A DNA stretch of 64,000 bases from Victivallales bacterium (GCA_017535315.1 JAFXUD010000062.1:62001-126000), one strand, 5' to 3'; positions 16,782 to 26,130 are shown, counted from the first letter of the stretch. The notes: a model not told the origin generated them from the letters alone. Numbers and translations are program-made.

Positions 16782-18461
16782 ATGCTCCTCCTCCTGACAA
16801 TATGTGCACTTGTGGCTGTCACCTCATCTGTGGTAGTCGCACAGGCCGCACGTATGCAGGATAAAGAGACTATTGTAATACCAAACGAGCTTCAAGTCAA
16901 TCGACTGAATTCCCCTACATCTCAGCGTACCGTGCAACCTGGGCATGACACGGAGGAGGAAACTATCGCAAAATGCCTGGATGACTTGAAAAGCCAGGAT
17001 GTCGCCCACAGACGCCGCGCCGCCATGCTTATCGGAAAATACGACACGCCTGCGGCGACGGAGGCGGTCATACGCTGTCTGATGGATACCGATGCGCAAG
17101 TGCGCCAAAGCGCACTTGTCTCCTTGAGCGAGCAGAACTATCTGCCAAGCGAGGCGAGGATGTATGTATTCCGGTTGCTGGAGGATGAGAATGTCCACAT
17201 ACGCCGTCTGGCCTCGTCCATGTTGCCTGAAGCGCTGGGGGGTGCGTATTCACGTTTTTCCAATGTGAATCCCAGCGTGCAGGTGCATGCGAGGGGAAAT
17301 CGCACAGACGTTGAAAACGAACAGGTATTGACGGCCATGAACAAGGCCCTCTACGACAGCGACCCCTCTGTGCGCCGCAACGTCCTTGCTGCCGCCAGAT
17401 ATTTTCCCGTGCCCCTCTCGCAGAAGGGGCTGGAGCGGTTTCTGCGAGATGATGACAAAGAGGTGCGCAGTCTGGCTCTGCTGGCCTATACGCGTACCAT
17501 CGGGCACGAGGCCGAACGCGCAGCGGCAATTATGCACTTGGTTGATGACCCTGTTCCCCAGGTACGCACGATTCTTGTGACAACTGCCGCCTCGCTTGGC
17601 GAGTACGGGGCTCCTATTCTGAAAAAACTCTTTGCGGACACGGATTCAAACGTGCGCTTCGAGGCGCTTAACAAATACACCCTGCAATTTCAGCCCGACT
17701 CCTACAGCGTGCTCAAGGCGGCCATCCTGGATGACACGCTTCCAATGGCGCAACGTGCCAAGCTATGCAGCAACCTACGCTACTTCCGCCAGCAGGCTGC
17801 CGAGTTTGCAAAATCTCTGCTGGATAGTCCTCATAACGCCATTCGCGCGGCAGTTTTGCCGCTTTTCTCCTCCAACGCCTTTGGCGAATTGCCGATAGAC
17901 TATTTTCTCTCCTTGGCGGACGAGAAGAATGAGGAGATACGTAGTCAAGCTTTGAGGATTCTCCAGGCGAGGTTGCGGAATCCGCCACCTGCGAAGGCGA
18001 CTATCGAAAAGCTTTTTGCTTCACGACACGCCAATGTCCGCCTGCTGGCCGTCAACCTGATGAGTCTGCCAACCGTGCAGAGGTCCTGCGTAGATTTGAT
18101 TCAAGATGCCGTGCTGGACGATGACGCCGCCATCCGCAAGGCCGCCATTCGCCTCCTCGCCACCGTGCGGCCCCTGGGATGGGAGGAACTGATTGCCGCT
18201 TCGCTGGAGGACGAGGACTTGGATATACGCGAGGCCGCCGCCACTGCTGTCTGCCAGCCACCGTTGGTCTTTCATGCCAAAATCATCGAACCGCTGAAGA
18301 AGGCTCTGCCCTCGCTGAAAAACCAGCTAACCATCAATCGTGTCAACAACTATCTCCGACAATACGAAAGGACAGGAGGCCAGGGAAACCGACGCGCGCC
18401 GATTCCCCCGCGCCCTCTGCGTCCTCTCCCCAACAGGGCAAGGCCTGTCCCTGCGCCATAA
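16782..18461 (+). CDS. Secreted HEAT-repeat protein
   Basis: This 559-aa protein has an N-terminal signal peptide (residues 1-20, very hydrophobic, ending near VVVAQA). It is otherwise made almost entirely of HEAT/PBS-lyase-type helical repeats, each about 30-37 residues. Examples are KSQDVAHRRRAAMLIGKYD, DTDAQVRQSALVSLSEQN, DDDKEVRSLALLAY and DDDAAIRKAAIRLLATV. HEAT solenoids are protein-binding scaffolds and no enzyme motif is visible. The C-terminal tail is Pro/Arg-rich. The 5-bp gap to dnaJ suggests one transcript, yet the signal peptide places it outside the cytoplasm, so a shared role with DnaJ is doubtful. Confidence 0.85.
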   Translation: MLLLLTICALVAVTSSVVVAQAARMQDKETIVIPNELQVNRLNSPTSQRTVQPGHDTEEETIAKCLDDLKSQDVAHRRRAAMLIGKYDTPAATEAVIRCLMDTDAQVRQSALVSLSEQNYLPSEARMYVFRLLEDENVHIRRLASSMLPEALGGAYSRFSNVNPSVQVHARGNRTDVENEQVLTAMNKALYDSDPSVRRNVLAAARYFPVPLSQKGLERFLRDDDKEVRSLALLAYTRTIGHEAERAAAIMHLVDDPVPQVRTILVTTAASLGEYGAPILKKLFADTDSNVRFEALNKYTLQFQPDSYSVLKAAILDDTLPMAQRAKLCSNLRYFRQQAAEFAKSLLDSPHNAIRAAVLPLFSSNAFGELPIDYFLSLADEKNEEIRSQALRILQARLRNPPPAKATIEKLFASRHANVRLLAVNLMSLPTVQRSCVDLIQDAVLDDDAAIRKAAIRLLATVRPLGWEELIAASLEDEDLDIREAAATAVCQPPLVFHAKIIEPLKKALPSLKNQLTINRVNNYLRQYERTGGQGNRRAPIPPRPLRPLPNRARPVPAP

Positions 18462-18501
18462 TAGCTTTTCATACCAAAAATCATAACTCCAAAGGAACAC
18501 C

Positions 18502-19731
18502 ATGTCTGACATCATCTCAATGGGGCCCAATGGCCTGAACGTTAGCGACACACCCATCATCCCCTACATCGAAGGCGACGGCACAGGCCCCGACATCTGG
18601 CGAGCCACGCAGATTGCCGTGGATGCGGCCGTGGAAAAATCCTACGGTGGCAAGCGCAGAATCCAGTGGATGGAAGTACTTGCGGGCGAAAAGGCCTTCA
18701 ACAAGACGGGCGAGTGGCTTCCCGAGGCCACGCTTGAGGCTTTTAAAAAATACCTCGTCGGTATCAAGGGACCGCTGACCACCCCCATTGGCGGCGGCAT
18801 GCGCAGCCTGAACGTAACCATTCGCCAGCAGTGCGACCTCTATGTCTGCCTGCGTCCCGTGCGCTGGTTCACGGGCGTGCCTTCTCCTGTCAAGAAGCCC
18901 GAGCTGGTCGATATGGTCATTTTCCGCGAAAACACGGAGGACATCTACGCGGGCATTGAGTTCGCGGCAGGCACCCCCGAGGTTGCCGCACTGGAGGAGT
19001 ACCTGAAAACCACCTTCCCGAAGCAGTTCGCGAAGATACGCTTCCCGCAGGATTGCGGCATCGGCATCAAGCCCGTCTCCAAGGAGGGAACCCAGCGCCT
19101 TGTCCGCTCCGCCATCCAATACGCCATTGACAACGACAAGCCCAATGTGACACTCGTCCACAAGGGAAACATCATGAAATACACAGAAGGTGCATTCCGT
19201 GATTGGGGTTATGCCCTCGCCAAGGAGGAGTTCGGAGCAACCGTTATTGATAAAGGTCCCTGGATGACGATGAAAAATCCGAAGAACGGCAAGGAAATCA
19301 TCGTCAAGGACTGCATCGCCGATGCGTTCCTGCAGCAGATTCTCACTCGCCCCGCCGAGTACAGCGTCATCGCGACGCTGAACTTGAACGGCGATTACAT
19401 CTCCGATGCGTTGGCGGCCTGCGTCGGTGGCATCGGTATCGCCCCTGGAGGAAACATCAACTACACGACGGGCTGCGCCGTCTTCGAGGCTACCCACGGC
19501 ACCGCTCCAAAATATGCCAACAAGGACATGGTGAACCCAGGTTCCCTCATCCTCTCCGCCGAGATGATGCTGCGCTACCTGGGCTGGAACGAAGCAGCCG
19601 ACGCCATCCTCCGCGGCATCGACCGTACCATCGCCAATAAGACCGTCACGTATGACTTCGAGCGGTTGATGCCTGGTGCGACAAAGGTTGCGTGCTCCGA
19701 ATTCGGCAAACTGATAGCACAGAACATGTAA
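18502..19731 (+). CDS. icd: NADP-dependent isocitrate dehydrogenase
   Basis: This TCA-cycle enzyme converts isocitrate to 2-oxoglutarate. The 409-aa protein aligns along its length with E. coli Icd (416 aa). [29 protein letters not shown] (whose Ser is the residue regulated by phosphorylation in E. coli), [44 protein letters not shown], the metal-binding [10 protein letters not shown] and [11 protein letters not shown] are all present. AAAGGAAC precedes the ATG. UDP-xylose synthase follows 16 bp later. The open frame on the opposite strand is a shadow. Confidence 0.97.
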   Translation: MSDIISMGPNGLNVSDTPIIPYIEGDGTGPDIWRATQIAVDAAVEKSYGGKRRIQWMEVLAGEKAFNKTGEWLPEATLEAFKKYLVGIKGPLTTPIGGGMRSLNVTIRQQCDLYVCLRPVRWFTGVPSPVKKPELVDMVIFRENTEDIYAGIEFAAGTPEVAALEEYLKTTFPKQFAKIRFPQDCGIGIKPVSKEGTQRLVRSAIQYAIDNDKPNVTLVHKGNIMKYTEGAFRDWGYALAKEEFGATVIDKGPWMTMKNPKNGKEIIVKDCIADAFLQQILTRPAEYSVIATLNLNGDYISDALAACVGGIGIAPGGNINYTTGCAVFEATHGTAPKYANKDMVNPGSLILSAEMMLRYLGWNEAADAILRGIDRTIANKTVTYDFERLMPGATKVACSEFGKLIAQNM

Positions 19732-19747
19732 AAATAGGAGAACTCCA

Positions 19748-20713
19748 ATGAGCGGAAAGCGAATACTTGTCACGGGCGGAAGCGGCTTCCTGGGCTCCCA
19801 TCTCTGCGAACGGCTGCTGGCAAATGGCGACGAAGTCATCTGCGTCGATAACTTTTTCACAGGCAGCAAGCGTAACATCTACCACCTGCTTTCCAACCCG
19901 CGTTTCGAACTGATGCGCCATGATGTCACCTTCCCGCTTTACGTGGAAGTGGATGAAATCTACAACCTTGCCTGTCCCGCCTCCCCTATCCACTACCAGA
20001 AGGATCCCGTGCAGACGGTGAAAACCTGCGTGCATGGTGCCATCAACATGCTGGGCCTGGCCAAGCGCATTGGCGCCAAAATCCTACAGACCTCTACCTC
20101 CGAGGTCTATGGTGACCCGCTCGTCCATCCCCAGGTTGAGGAGTACTGGGGACATGTCAATCCCATCGGACTCCGCTCATGCTATGACGAGGGAAAACGC
20201 TGTGCGGAAACCCTCTTCCACGCCTACTGGCTTCAGAGCAAGCTCCCCATCAAAATCGTCCGCATCTTCAATACGTATGGTCCTCGGATGCACCCGAACG
20301 ACGGGCGTGTCGTCAGCAACTTCATCCTGCAGGCCCTGCAGAACAAGGACATTACCATCTACGGTGAGGGCAGCCAGACCCGTAGTTTCTGCTATTGCGA
20401 CGACCTCATCGAGGCCATTATCCGCATGATGGCCACAGGCCCTGAAGTGACGGGACCCATCAACATCGGCAATCCAGGCGAATTCACTATCCTGCAACTG
20501 GCGGAGATGGTCATCGAACTGACCAACTCCAACTCCAAAATCATCAAGATGCCGTTGCCAGCGGACGACCCCAAGCAACGCCGTCCCGACATCACAAAGG
20601 CTCGCGAAATCCTCAAATGGCAGCCCACCACGCAGCTCCGTGAAGGCCTTGCCAAGACTATCGACTACTTCAGCAACCTCCTAAAGACCGACCCCGAATT
20701 CTGCGCCCGCTAA
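19748..20713 (+). CDS. uxs: UDP-glucuronate decarboxylase (UDP-xylose synthase)
   Basis: This extended short-chain dehydrogenase/reductase makes UDP-xylose from UDP-glucuronate. The 321-aa protein has the NAD-binding [12 protein letters not shown] (about residues 10-21). The UXS-specific words [21 protein letters not shown] (read as [12 protein letters not shown] then KDPVQTVKT), [10 protein letters not shown] and [10 protein letters not shown] are present. YDEGK supplies the catalytic Tyr and Lys, and [16 protein letters not shown] follows. There is no N-terminal membrane anchor. It supplies a nucleotide pentose, probably for cell-surface polysaccharide. AGGAGA sits 6-11 nt before the ATG. 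Confidence 0.92.
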   Translation: MSGKRILVTGGSGFLGSHLCERLLANGDEVICVDNFFTGSKRNIYHLLSNPRFELMRHDVTFPLYVEVDEIYNLACPASPIHYQKDPVQTVKTCVHGAINMLGLAKRIGAKILQTSTSEVYGDPLVHPQVEEYWGHVNPIGLRSCYDEGKRCAETLFHAYWLQSKLPIKIVRIFNTYGPRMHPNDGRVVSNFILQALQNKDITIYGEGSQTRSFCYCDDLIEAIIRMMATGPEVTGPINIGNPGEFTILQLAEMVIELTNSNSKIIKMPLPADDPKQRRPDITKAREILKWQPTTQLREGLAKTIDYFSNLLKTDPEFCAR

Positions 20714-20717
20714 CCTG

Positions 20718-20736
20718 GTGCGCACGAAGTGCGCAC
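20718..20736. repeat. 19-bp palindrome GTGCNCAC type, copy 1
   Basis: GTGCGCAC-GAA-GTGCGCAC right after the decarboxylase stop. A near twin, GTGCACAC-GGA-GTGTGCAC, lies at 61618-61636. Both are preceded by TG. It may serve as a 3' hairpin, but there is no T-run. Confidence 0.6.
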
Positions 20737-20818
20737 ACTTACTCAAACAGCGCATCCATCGTAATGATGTTTTGAATGAGATTGATGAATTGTCTAGGCG
20801 CGCGAGGCCGAATAAATC

Positions 20819-20846
20819 TTGACAAAGCAAAAAGACTGGTTACATT
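20819..20846 (+). promoter_or_regulatory. Putative promoter of the aldo/keto reductase gene
   Basis: -35 TTGACA (20819-20824), 16-bp spacer, -10 TACATT (20841-20846) followed by AG. This is the best -35 match among the five similar promoters in the window. Confidence 0.55.
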
Positions 20847-20898
20847 AGAGGATGGGGAGAACCTAATCCACATTATACCAACACATAAGGAAAAGAGT

Positions 20899-22137
20899 AT
20901 GGACAGAAGGCAATTCATCAAAGACCTCGTGGCGCTGGCCGCGCTTGCTCCTGTGACGCGCATTGCCGCCAAGGCAGGTGCCGATGGCGACAAGAGTTCC
21001 GACATCACCGAGGGGCTGCAAGTCACCCGCAGGCCCTTCCGCAATACGGCGCAGACCGTTCCCTTGTTGGGCTTCGGCTGCATGAGGCTCCCCACTTTGG
21101 ATGGCGGCAAAATCGACATCGAAACTGTCCGCAAGATGGTGGAACGCGCGATGAAGGCGGGTTGCAACTACTTCGATACAGCCTATATGTACCATGGTGG
21201 CGAGAGCGAGCGATGCATGGGCGAGGTGCTGAAGGCCTACCCACGCGATTCCTTCTACCTGACCGACAAGATGCCTGTCTGGTTTGCAAAAGAAGCCGAT
21301 GACATCGAGAGAATCTTCAAGGAGCAACTGGAGCGCTGCCAGACCGAATACTTTGATTTCTACCTGGTTCACTCCCTCAACAAGTCCAACTGGGAACTTG
21401 CCCAGAAATACAAGGCGTACGAGTTTCTTTCCCGCATGAAGAAAGAGGGGAAAATTCGCCGTTTGGGTTTCTCCTTCCATGACACGCCTGAAGTCCTGAA
21501 GACCATCATACAAAGTCACGAGTGGGACTTCTGCCAGATTCAGTTGAACTACCTGGACTGGGAACTGTACCGTTCCCGCGAACAGTACGAAGTTGCCGCC
21601 GAGGCGGGCGTACCGCTGGTCATCATGGAACCGCTACGCGGCGGTGTATTGGCCTCGCTGTCACCTGACGCCACCGAAATCCTGAAGAAGGCCGCGCCCG
21701 ATGCCAGCGCAGCCTCCTGGGCCTTCCGCTTCGTGGGAAGCTTGCCCAATGTGATGTGCATCCTGTCTGGCATGACGCGCCCAGAGCATCTGGAGGACAA
21801 TATCAAGACCTTCTCGCCCCTTAAGCCCCTTACCGACGACGAACGCAAGGTACTGGACGAAGCCTTGCTGGCGTATAGGAAAAAGCTTGCGGTACCTTGT
21901 ACCGCCTGCCGCTATTGCATGCCATGCCCGTTTGGCGTGCAGATTCCTCGCATCTTCGGCATCTACAACCAGTACAAGGCCTCTGGCAACAGGTGGCAGT
22001 TCAACAGCCACTACAACTCCCTACCGAAGAGCGGACGTGCCGACTCATGTGTGGGCTGCCGCCGCTGCGTCCAGCACTGCCCACAGAAAATACAGATTCC
22101 CGAGATGCTGGCGAAAATCGCTGAAGAGGTGAAGTAA
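20899..22137 (+). CDS. Tat-exported aldo/keto reductase with C-terminal [4Fe-4S] domain
   Basis: The 412-aa protein begins MDRRQFIKDLVALAALAP, a twin-arginine signal (RRxFIK followed by a hydrophobic stretch). The AKR (beta/alpha)8 barrel follows: GFGCMRLP, the catalytic Asp and Tyr in YFDTAYMYHGGESE, a catalytic-type Lys in YLTDKMP, and QIQLNYLDW. The C-terminus carries Cys clusters CTACRYCMPCPFG and CVGCRRCVQHCPQ, as in ferredoxin-type [4Fe-4S] sites. Such proteins are common in anaerobes and are annotated as oxidoreductases of unknown substrate. ATG 20899 is chosen because the Tat motif starts there and AAGGAAAAG precedes it; earlier in-frame codons overlap the promoter. Confidence 0.9.
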   Translation: MDRRQFIKDLVALAALAPVTRIAAKAGADGDKSSDITEGLQVTRRPFRNTAQTVPLLGFGCMRLPTLDGGKIDIETVRKMVERAMKAGCNYFDTAYMYHGGESERCMGEVLKAYPRDSFYLTDKMPVWFAKEADDIERIFKEQLERCQTEYFDFYLVHSLNKSNWELAQKYKAYEFLSRMKKEGKIRRLGFSFHDTPEVLKTIIQSHEWDFCQIQLNYLDWELYRSREQYEVAAEAGVPLVIMEPLRGGVLASLSPDATEILKKAAPDASAASWAFRFVGSLPNVMCILSGMTRPEHLEDNIKTFSPLKPLTDDERKVLDEALLAYRKKLAVPCTACRYCMPCPFGVQIPRIFGIYNQYKASGNRWQFNSHYNSLPKSGRADSCVGCRRCVQHCPQKIQIPEMLAKIAEEVK

Positions 22138-22212
22138 CTCCTATTTGTCTAGCTCTTCACGTCAGGCATTGGCTTGAAACACTTTTTTAGAGGTCATTGT
22201 TAAGTGACGTAA

Positions 22213-22245
22213 GAGGTAATTTCGTGCTAGCTTTGAAATTACCTC
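22213..22245. repeat. MITE-like repeat, short palindromic form (copy 2)
   Basis: GAGGTAATTTC (22213-22223) and GAAATTACCTC (22235-22245) form a perfect 11-bp inverted repeat around GTGCTAGCTTT. It is nearly identical to the short copy at 57964-57996, and its arms match the ends of the long copies. Confidence 0.8.
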
Positions 22246-22263
22246 GTAAAACACGCCATTTTT

Positions 22264-22358
22264 CAATGGCCTTTTCAGTATATCATACTGGAGATATTGA
22301 GTTAAATGGCCATTGTTTTATAGTACGAATGGTAAATCAATATATCAATGATATATTG
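22264..22358. repeat. Nested inverted repeats in the ATPase leader
   Basis: CAATGGCC (22264-22271) pairs with GGCCATTG (22308-22315) and encloses the hairpin CAGTAT-ATC-ATACTG (22276-22290). A separate perfect 9-bp hairpin, CAATATATC-AAT-GATATATTG, covers 22338-22358. The 331-bp gap 22138-22468 holds only such structures. Confidence 0.7.
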
Positions 22359-22363
22359 TTATT

Positions 22364-22429
22364 TTGGAAAAATCACCGAATTTTTCTTGGAAAAATCACC
22401 GAATTTTTCTTGGAAAAATCACCGAAAAG
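22364..22429. repeat. 23-bp tandem repeat, about 2.7 copies
   Basis: The unit starts TTGGAAAAATCACCGAA and ends TTTTTC. Copies are 22364-22386 and 22387-22409, with a partial third from 22410. There are no spacers between copies, so it is not a CRISPR array. GAAATTACGTC at 22437-22447, resembling the right end of the MITE-like element, follows directly. Confidence 0.85.
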
Positions 22430-22468
22430 TTGTTTTGAAATTACGTCTTATAAAAGGATTTCAAGTCA

Positions 22469-23755
22469 ATGGCCCAGAATAGACTCAAATATCGTCCAAG
22501 AATAGCAGATGAGTTACTAAAACTCAAATTGTCTGCAATGGGAGCAGTACTAGTAGAAGGTGCTAAATGGTGTGGAAAGACGACCACATGTGAACAGCAG
22601 GCCAAAAGTGTACTGTATATGGCAGCACCAGATAAACGCAAGGAGTATTTACAACTGGCGGAGATGGATATTGGGCGTTTGCTGACAGGTGCAAAGCCAA
22701 GACTAATCGATGAATGGCAGGATGTACCGCAGTTTTGGGACGCAATAAGGTTTTTTGTTGATCATGGAGGTGGTGACGGACAGTTCATTCTTACAGGAAG
22801 TGCGGTTCCACCTGATGCCGATAAGATTTCACACTCGGGAACTGGACGTTTTGCACGAATCAAGATGCGCCCGATGAGTCTTTGGGAATCAGGTGAATCC
22901 ACTGGAGAAATATCGTTGTCATCATTATTCTCAGGCAAGGCATTGACCTCTGCCTCTGCACGGGGGGTGTCCTTAGATGAAATGGCGTTCATTATTTGTC
23001 GTGGCGGATGGCCGCAAACCATAGGACGTATAGGTGAACGTGCTCTCGTTACAGCACAGGAATATGTAGAGGGCGTTATCGAAAGTGACATTTCACGAGC
23101 AGACAATGTTTCACGCAATCCTGACCGCGTACGTCGTATTCTTCGTTCGTGTGCTCGTTTGCAGGGAACGCAGGCAAATATTGCCGCAATTCGCAAGGAC
23201 TTGTCAACAAATGATATAAGCTTGATTGACGAGGAAACCATCAATTCATATATAAATGCTCTTAAGAAGATATTTGTCATAGAGGATTTATCCTCATGGT
23301 GTCCAAGTTTGCGTGCAAAAGGAGCAATACGGACGACAGATACCCGTTATTTCGTGGATCCATCCATTGCTGCAGCCGTAATGGGTATTGGTCCAGGCAA
23401 TCTTGTCAATGACCTAAGAACTTTTGGTTTTTTCTTCGAGGCTTTGGCCATCCGTGACTTAAGGATTTTTATGGACGCACTTCGTGGACAAGTTGAAAAA
23501 TACCATGACAAAACAGGCTTGGAGTGTGACGCGGTTCTTCATACGCCCGATGGTAAATACGCACTTGTTGAAATCAAATTGGGAGGTGAGACGCTGATTA
23601 GTGAGGGGATTAGAACGATTGGAAAACTGGAGACGCTAATAAAGGGCAAAGGTGTTCCCATGCCGTCGTTCAAGATGGTGCTGACGGCAACAGGCAGTTT
23701 TGCCTATTATGATAACGAAGTCTTAATCTGTCCAATCAGTTGTTTAAAACCTTAA
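22469..23755 (+). CDS. AAA-type ATPase with DUF4143-like nuclease-fold C-terminus
   Basis: This 428-aa protein belongs to the ATP-binding families with AAA_14 and DUF4143 domains. Residues 31-40 (GAKWCGKTTT) are the Walker A motif, and RLIDEWQDVP (Asp81-Glu82) is Walker B. FILTGSAVP resembles the sensor segment. The C-terminal part contains GLECDAVLHTPDGKYALVEIKLG split as LECDAVL and LVEIKLG, a D...EIK pattern of the PD-(D/E)XK fold. No cellular role is established for this class, which is patchily distributed and often strain-specific. Base composition is more AT-rich than in neighbouring genes, and repeat fragments flank it, which suggests acquisition by transfer. AAAGGAT lies 10 nt before the ATG. 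Confidence 0.85.
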   Translation: MAQNRLKYRPRIADELLKLKLSAMGAVLVEGAKWCGKTTTCEQQAKSVLYMAAPDKRKEYLQLAEMDIGRLLTGAKPRLIDEWQDVPQFWDAIRFFVDHGGGDGQFILTGSAVPPDADKISHSGTGRFARIKMRPMSLWESGESTGEISLSSLFSGKALTSASARGVSLDEMAFIICRGGWPQTIGRIGERALVTAQEYVEGVIESDISRADNVSRNPDRVRRILRSCARLQGTQANIAAIRKDLSTNDISLIDEETINSYINALKKIFVIEDLSSWCPSLRAKGAIRTTDTRYFVDPSIAAAVMGIGPGNLVNDLRTFGFFFEALAIRDLRIFMDALRGQVEKYHDKTGLECDAVLHTPDGKYALVEIKLGGETLISEGIRTIGKLETLIKGKGVPMPSFKMVLTATGSFAYYDNEVLICPISCLKP

Positions 23756-23802
23756 TTTTCTGTTCCATGGGAATTACCTTATGGAAATGTGGTAACAGAA
23801 AA
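23756..23802. terminator. Possible bidirectional terminator after the ATPase gene
   Basis: TTTTCTGTT (23756-23764) pairs with AACAGAAAA (23794-23802), with an inner CCAT/ATGG. The left arm begins within 2 bp of the stop codon. It lies between convergent genes. GAATTACCTTAT inside the loop resembles the end of the MITE-like element. Confidence 0.5.
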
Positions 23803-23845
23803 GATAAAAACACGGGTTTTGCGAGTAGTTTGGCCATCACCAATT

Positions 23846-26041
23846 TTAGCACACATCCAGCCCCAGTTGGGTGGCAGGCTGGTCGAGCGTAGTTTCACTG
23901 TTCTGCGTCTGGATGACGGTGCCCTTGGGGATGGGGAGTTCGGTGTGGAGCGTGATGGTGCCGTCGCGGTAGGACAAGTCCGTCTTGCCATAGCGTGTAT
24001 AGACGCCGTGCATGGAGGGATTGCGCTCCAGTTCGAAGGGGGCGTAGGCACCGAAGAGAATCACCTTGCCAGGCACGCAATGGAACATGCGGCAAATCTG
24101 AAGTTCTAGGTAGCGTCCGTCGTTGCTGGCATTGGGCTGCCAGGCAGTAAAGCCCGCGTCTGTCGCAGAGAAGCGCTCCTGCGTGAGGAAAAGGTCTGGC
24201 GTGATGGCGAAGCGCCTGAAGACCTTGGAGGCCGCCCAGGCACGCTTCCATTTTCCAAGTTCCAAGTACATCCGTGTAATCGCCAGCTCGTTGTTGCCAA
24301 TGTAATAGATGCCGTGTGTCACCTCGGAGCAGAAGAGTCCGCGGAAGGCACGCTCTTCCATCCAGTGCAGGAAACCCGTCATGCGCGGTTCGGTCGCCGT
24401 GGAGACATTTGCCGTGCAGCAGTCAAACGGTGTGTCCGTGAAGCGGAATTCGTGGCAGACATGCGCGTTGTCGCCATACGAGCGGTTAAGGAAGCCGTCT
24501 GGCTGACGGTGGCTGTCGAGGGCCTTGTCAAGGCATTGCTTGTAGATGTTGCATTCCTGCTTGAAGGTCTCATATTCGGGGTGTCTGATGGCCTGGAGAG
24601 CGTCGCGGAGTGCCATAAGACCCGCGAGCGACCAGGCATCGGTGAAGACGAGCTGCCCAAAGTCGCCATCGGAGGCACAGGCGGGTGGCATCACGCCGTA
24701 GTTGGGGGCATCGGGACGCCGTGTTGCACGAATCTCCCCTAAAATCCAATGGCCTGCTTGCAGCATTTTCTCTAGGAAACACTCCTTGAAGGTTTCGTCC
24801 TGTGCACATCTCAGATATTCGCCCGCCAGAATCAGGGCGGCTCCTGTGGTGTTCGCCCACTTGGGACCGCTGGTGCCGACGGCGCCGCTGGTGGTGGTGA
24901 ACTCTCCTGACGGCGGGCAGCCACCATCCTGTAGGGAGAAGATGAACTCGATGACGCGCCGCGCCTCCTCGAAATGGCCTAGCCAGATGAGGGGCCTGAC
25001 GGCGCACATCGCTTCCCACACCCACACGTAGAAGCGTTCGGAACTGCCGCCCTGGCAGGGGCGCAGCGTACCGTCAGGCATCTGCATAAGCAACTGCAGA
25101 TCGTTCAGGCGAATCGCCTCGATGGTGGCTTCCTCACGCTTATCGCCAGTTTGTAAGACAGGCTTGCCTTTCAGGAGGGCATACCATTTCTTCACGGCGG
25201 CCTTTTCCACTTTTTCGTATGGAGTGCGCGACTCTTTCTGGTTGGCGGGGGATTTGTTGAAATCAAAGGCCAGCTCAAAGGACTCCTCCTGCTGGGGTTT
25301 CAGTTGTATTTTCAGCTTCAGTGCATGGCTGACGTGCTCCAGCTGGTATTCGGGGAAGACACGGTAAGGCGTGCCCCAAAGAAAACTTGCATTGGGATTC
25401 TGCCCCGTGAAATCGGCCTCCTCGACCCATTCAGGTGTGAAGCGGTTGGGTGTCAGGAGACCGCAAAGACCTTGCGCCGTGTGAAAGGCATTGTTGCGGA
25501 AGGTGAAGGCATCGTCGGGCAACCAGCGTCGCGCGTCCCAGGTGAAACTGATGTAATGGTAGTCGAAAACCTTCGATTCAAGCGGCTTCGTGGGACGCAC
25601 CCACACGGTGGCTTTCTTCGCCGCAAAACTCTCGTTGCGGACAGTCATCTTGACGTGCAGCGTGCCATCTGTCCCCATGCAGTAGTCCGTGAGATAGACG
25701 AGGTCCCAGGCGGTGAAGTCCGCCCGCATAATGGGCAGTCCGCCGAATTTTCGGGACATCTGGACCTGGCGGAACTCAGGCACGAAGGGTACGTCTCCAA
25801 ATGCAAACGAAAGCAGGTCAACGTGCAGGTTTGCAGCGATGGCGTGGTCCGCCTCGACCGAAGTATTCAATGAGGGAGTTTCCAGGCTGTAAACATTCAT
25901 CGCGCAATCGCAAAAGGTCAGTTTTTCGGAGCCAGGGAAGTTGATGGGTGCGTGGACGGAATATGGCAGGTGTGCTTCAAATTCCGTAGCGGAAACGACT
26001 GCGTTCCAGCTTTTATCGTCTAATTGCGGGTAGGTTGGCAT
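23846..26041 (-). CDS. Six-hairpin (alpha/alpha)6-barrel glycosidase-like protein
   Basis: This 731-aa soluble protein has no signal peptide. The N-terminal 280 residues are beta-rich (PLESKVFDYHYISFTWDARRW region). The C-terminal part looks like an (alpha/alpha)6 barrel: AIRLNDLQLLMQ, FYVWVWEAMCAVRPLIWLG, ARRVIEFIFSLQDGG, NTTGAALILAGEYL, FTDAWSLAGLMALRDAL, ending in a small beta domain. This layout is typical of GH families with a glucoamylase-like catalytic domain. I cannot name the family or pick the catalytic acid with confidence. Substrate is unknown. A terminator at 26075-26115 separates it from pta, so it probably has its own promoter. Confidence 0.7.
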   Translation of the reverse strand: MPTYPQLDDKSWNAVVSATEFEAHLPYSVHAPINFPGSEKLTFCDCAMNVYSLETPSLNTSVEADHAIAANLHVDLLSFAFGDVPFVPEFRQVQMSRKFGGLPIMRADFTAWDLVYLTDYCMGTDGTLHVKMTVRNESFAAKKATVWVRPTKPLESKVFDYHYISFTWDARRWLPDDAFTFRNNAFHTAQGLCGLLTPNRFTPEWVEEADFTGQNPNASFLWGTPYRVFPEYQLEHVSHALKLKIQLKPQQEESFELAFDFNKSPANQKESRTPYEKVEKAAVKKWYALLKGKPVLQTGDKREEATIEAIRLNDLQLLMQMPDGTLRPCQGGSSERFYVWVWEAMCAVRPLIWLGHFEEARRVIEFIFSLQDGGCPPSGEFTTTSGAVGTSGPKWANTTGAALILAGEYLRCAQDETFKECFLEKMLQAGHWILGEIRATRRPDAPNYGVMPPACASDGDFGQLVFTDAWSLAGLMALRDALQAIRHPEYETFKQECNIYKQCLDKALDSHRQPDGFLNRSYGDNAHVCHEFRFTDTPFDCCTANVSTATEPRMTGFLHWMEERAFRGLFCSEVTHGIYYIGNNELAITRMYLELGKWKRAWAASKVFRRFAITPDLFLTQERFSATDAGFTAWQPNASNDGRYLELQICRMFHCVPGKVILFGAYAPFELERNPSMHGVYTRYGKTDLSYRDGTITLHTELPIPKGTVIQTQNSETTLDQPATQLGLDVC

Positions 26042-26074
26042 AGGAAGCTATTTTTGGTGAATCTAGAATGGTAT

Positions 26075-26115
26075 AAGAAAGAGGGCTGTCGAATTTTGCG
26101 ACAGCCCTCTTTCTT
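26075..26115 (-). terminator. Intrinsic terminator after pta
   Basis: AAGAAAGAGGGCTGTCG (26075-26091) and CGACAGCCCTCTTTCTT (26099-26115) form a perfect 17-bp stem with a 7-nt loop. It works as a terminator for leftward ackA-pta transcription, ending in TTTCTT on that strand. Confidence 0.75.
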
Positions 26116-26130
26116 GCTAGGCCATGGTCA

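Noticed and set aside
18517-19878. A 453-codon open frame on the minus strand across icd
   Set aside because: It is antisense to a clearly conserved icd and the start of the decarboxylase gene; its translation shows no family features.
22364-22429. A possible CRISPR array or iteron origin
   Set aside because: Copies are contiguous with no spacers, only 2.7 in number, and no replication gene is adjacent.
22197-22505. A possible 102-aa gene in the ATPase leader
   Set aside because: It uses a TTG start, its sequence comes from hairpins and the 23-bp tandem repeat, and it overlaps the ATPase start.
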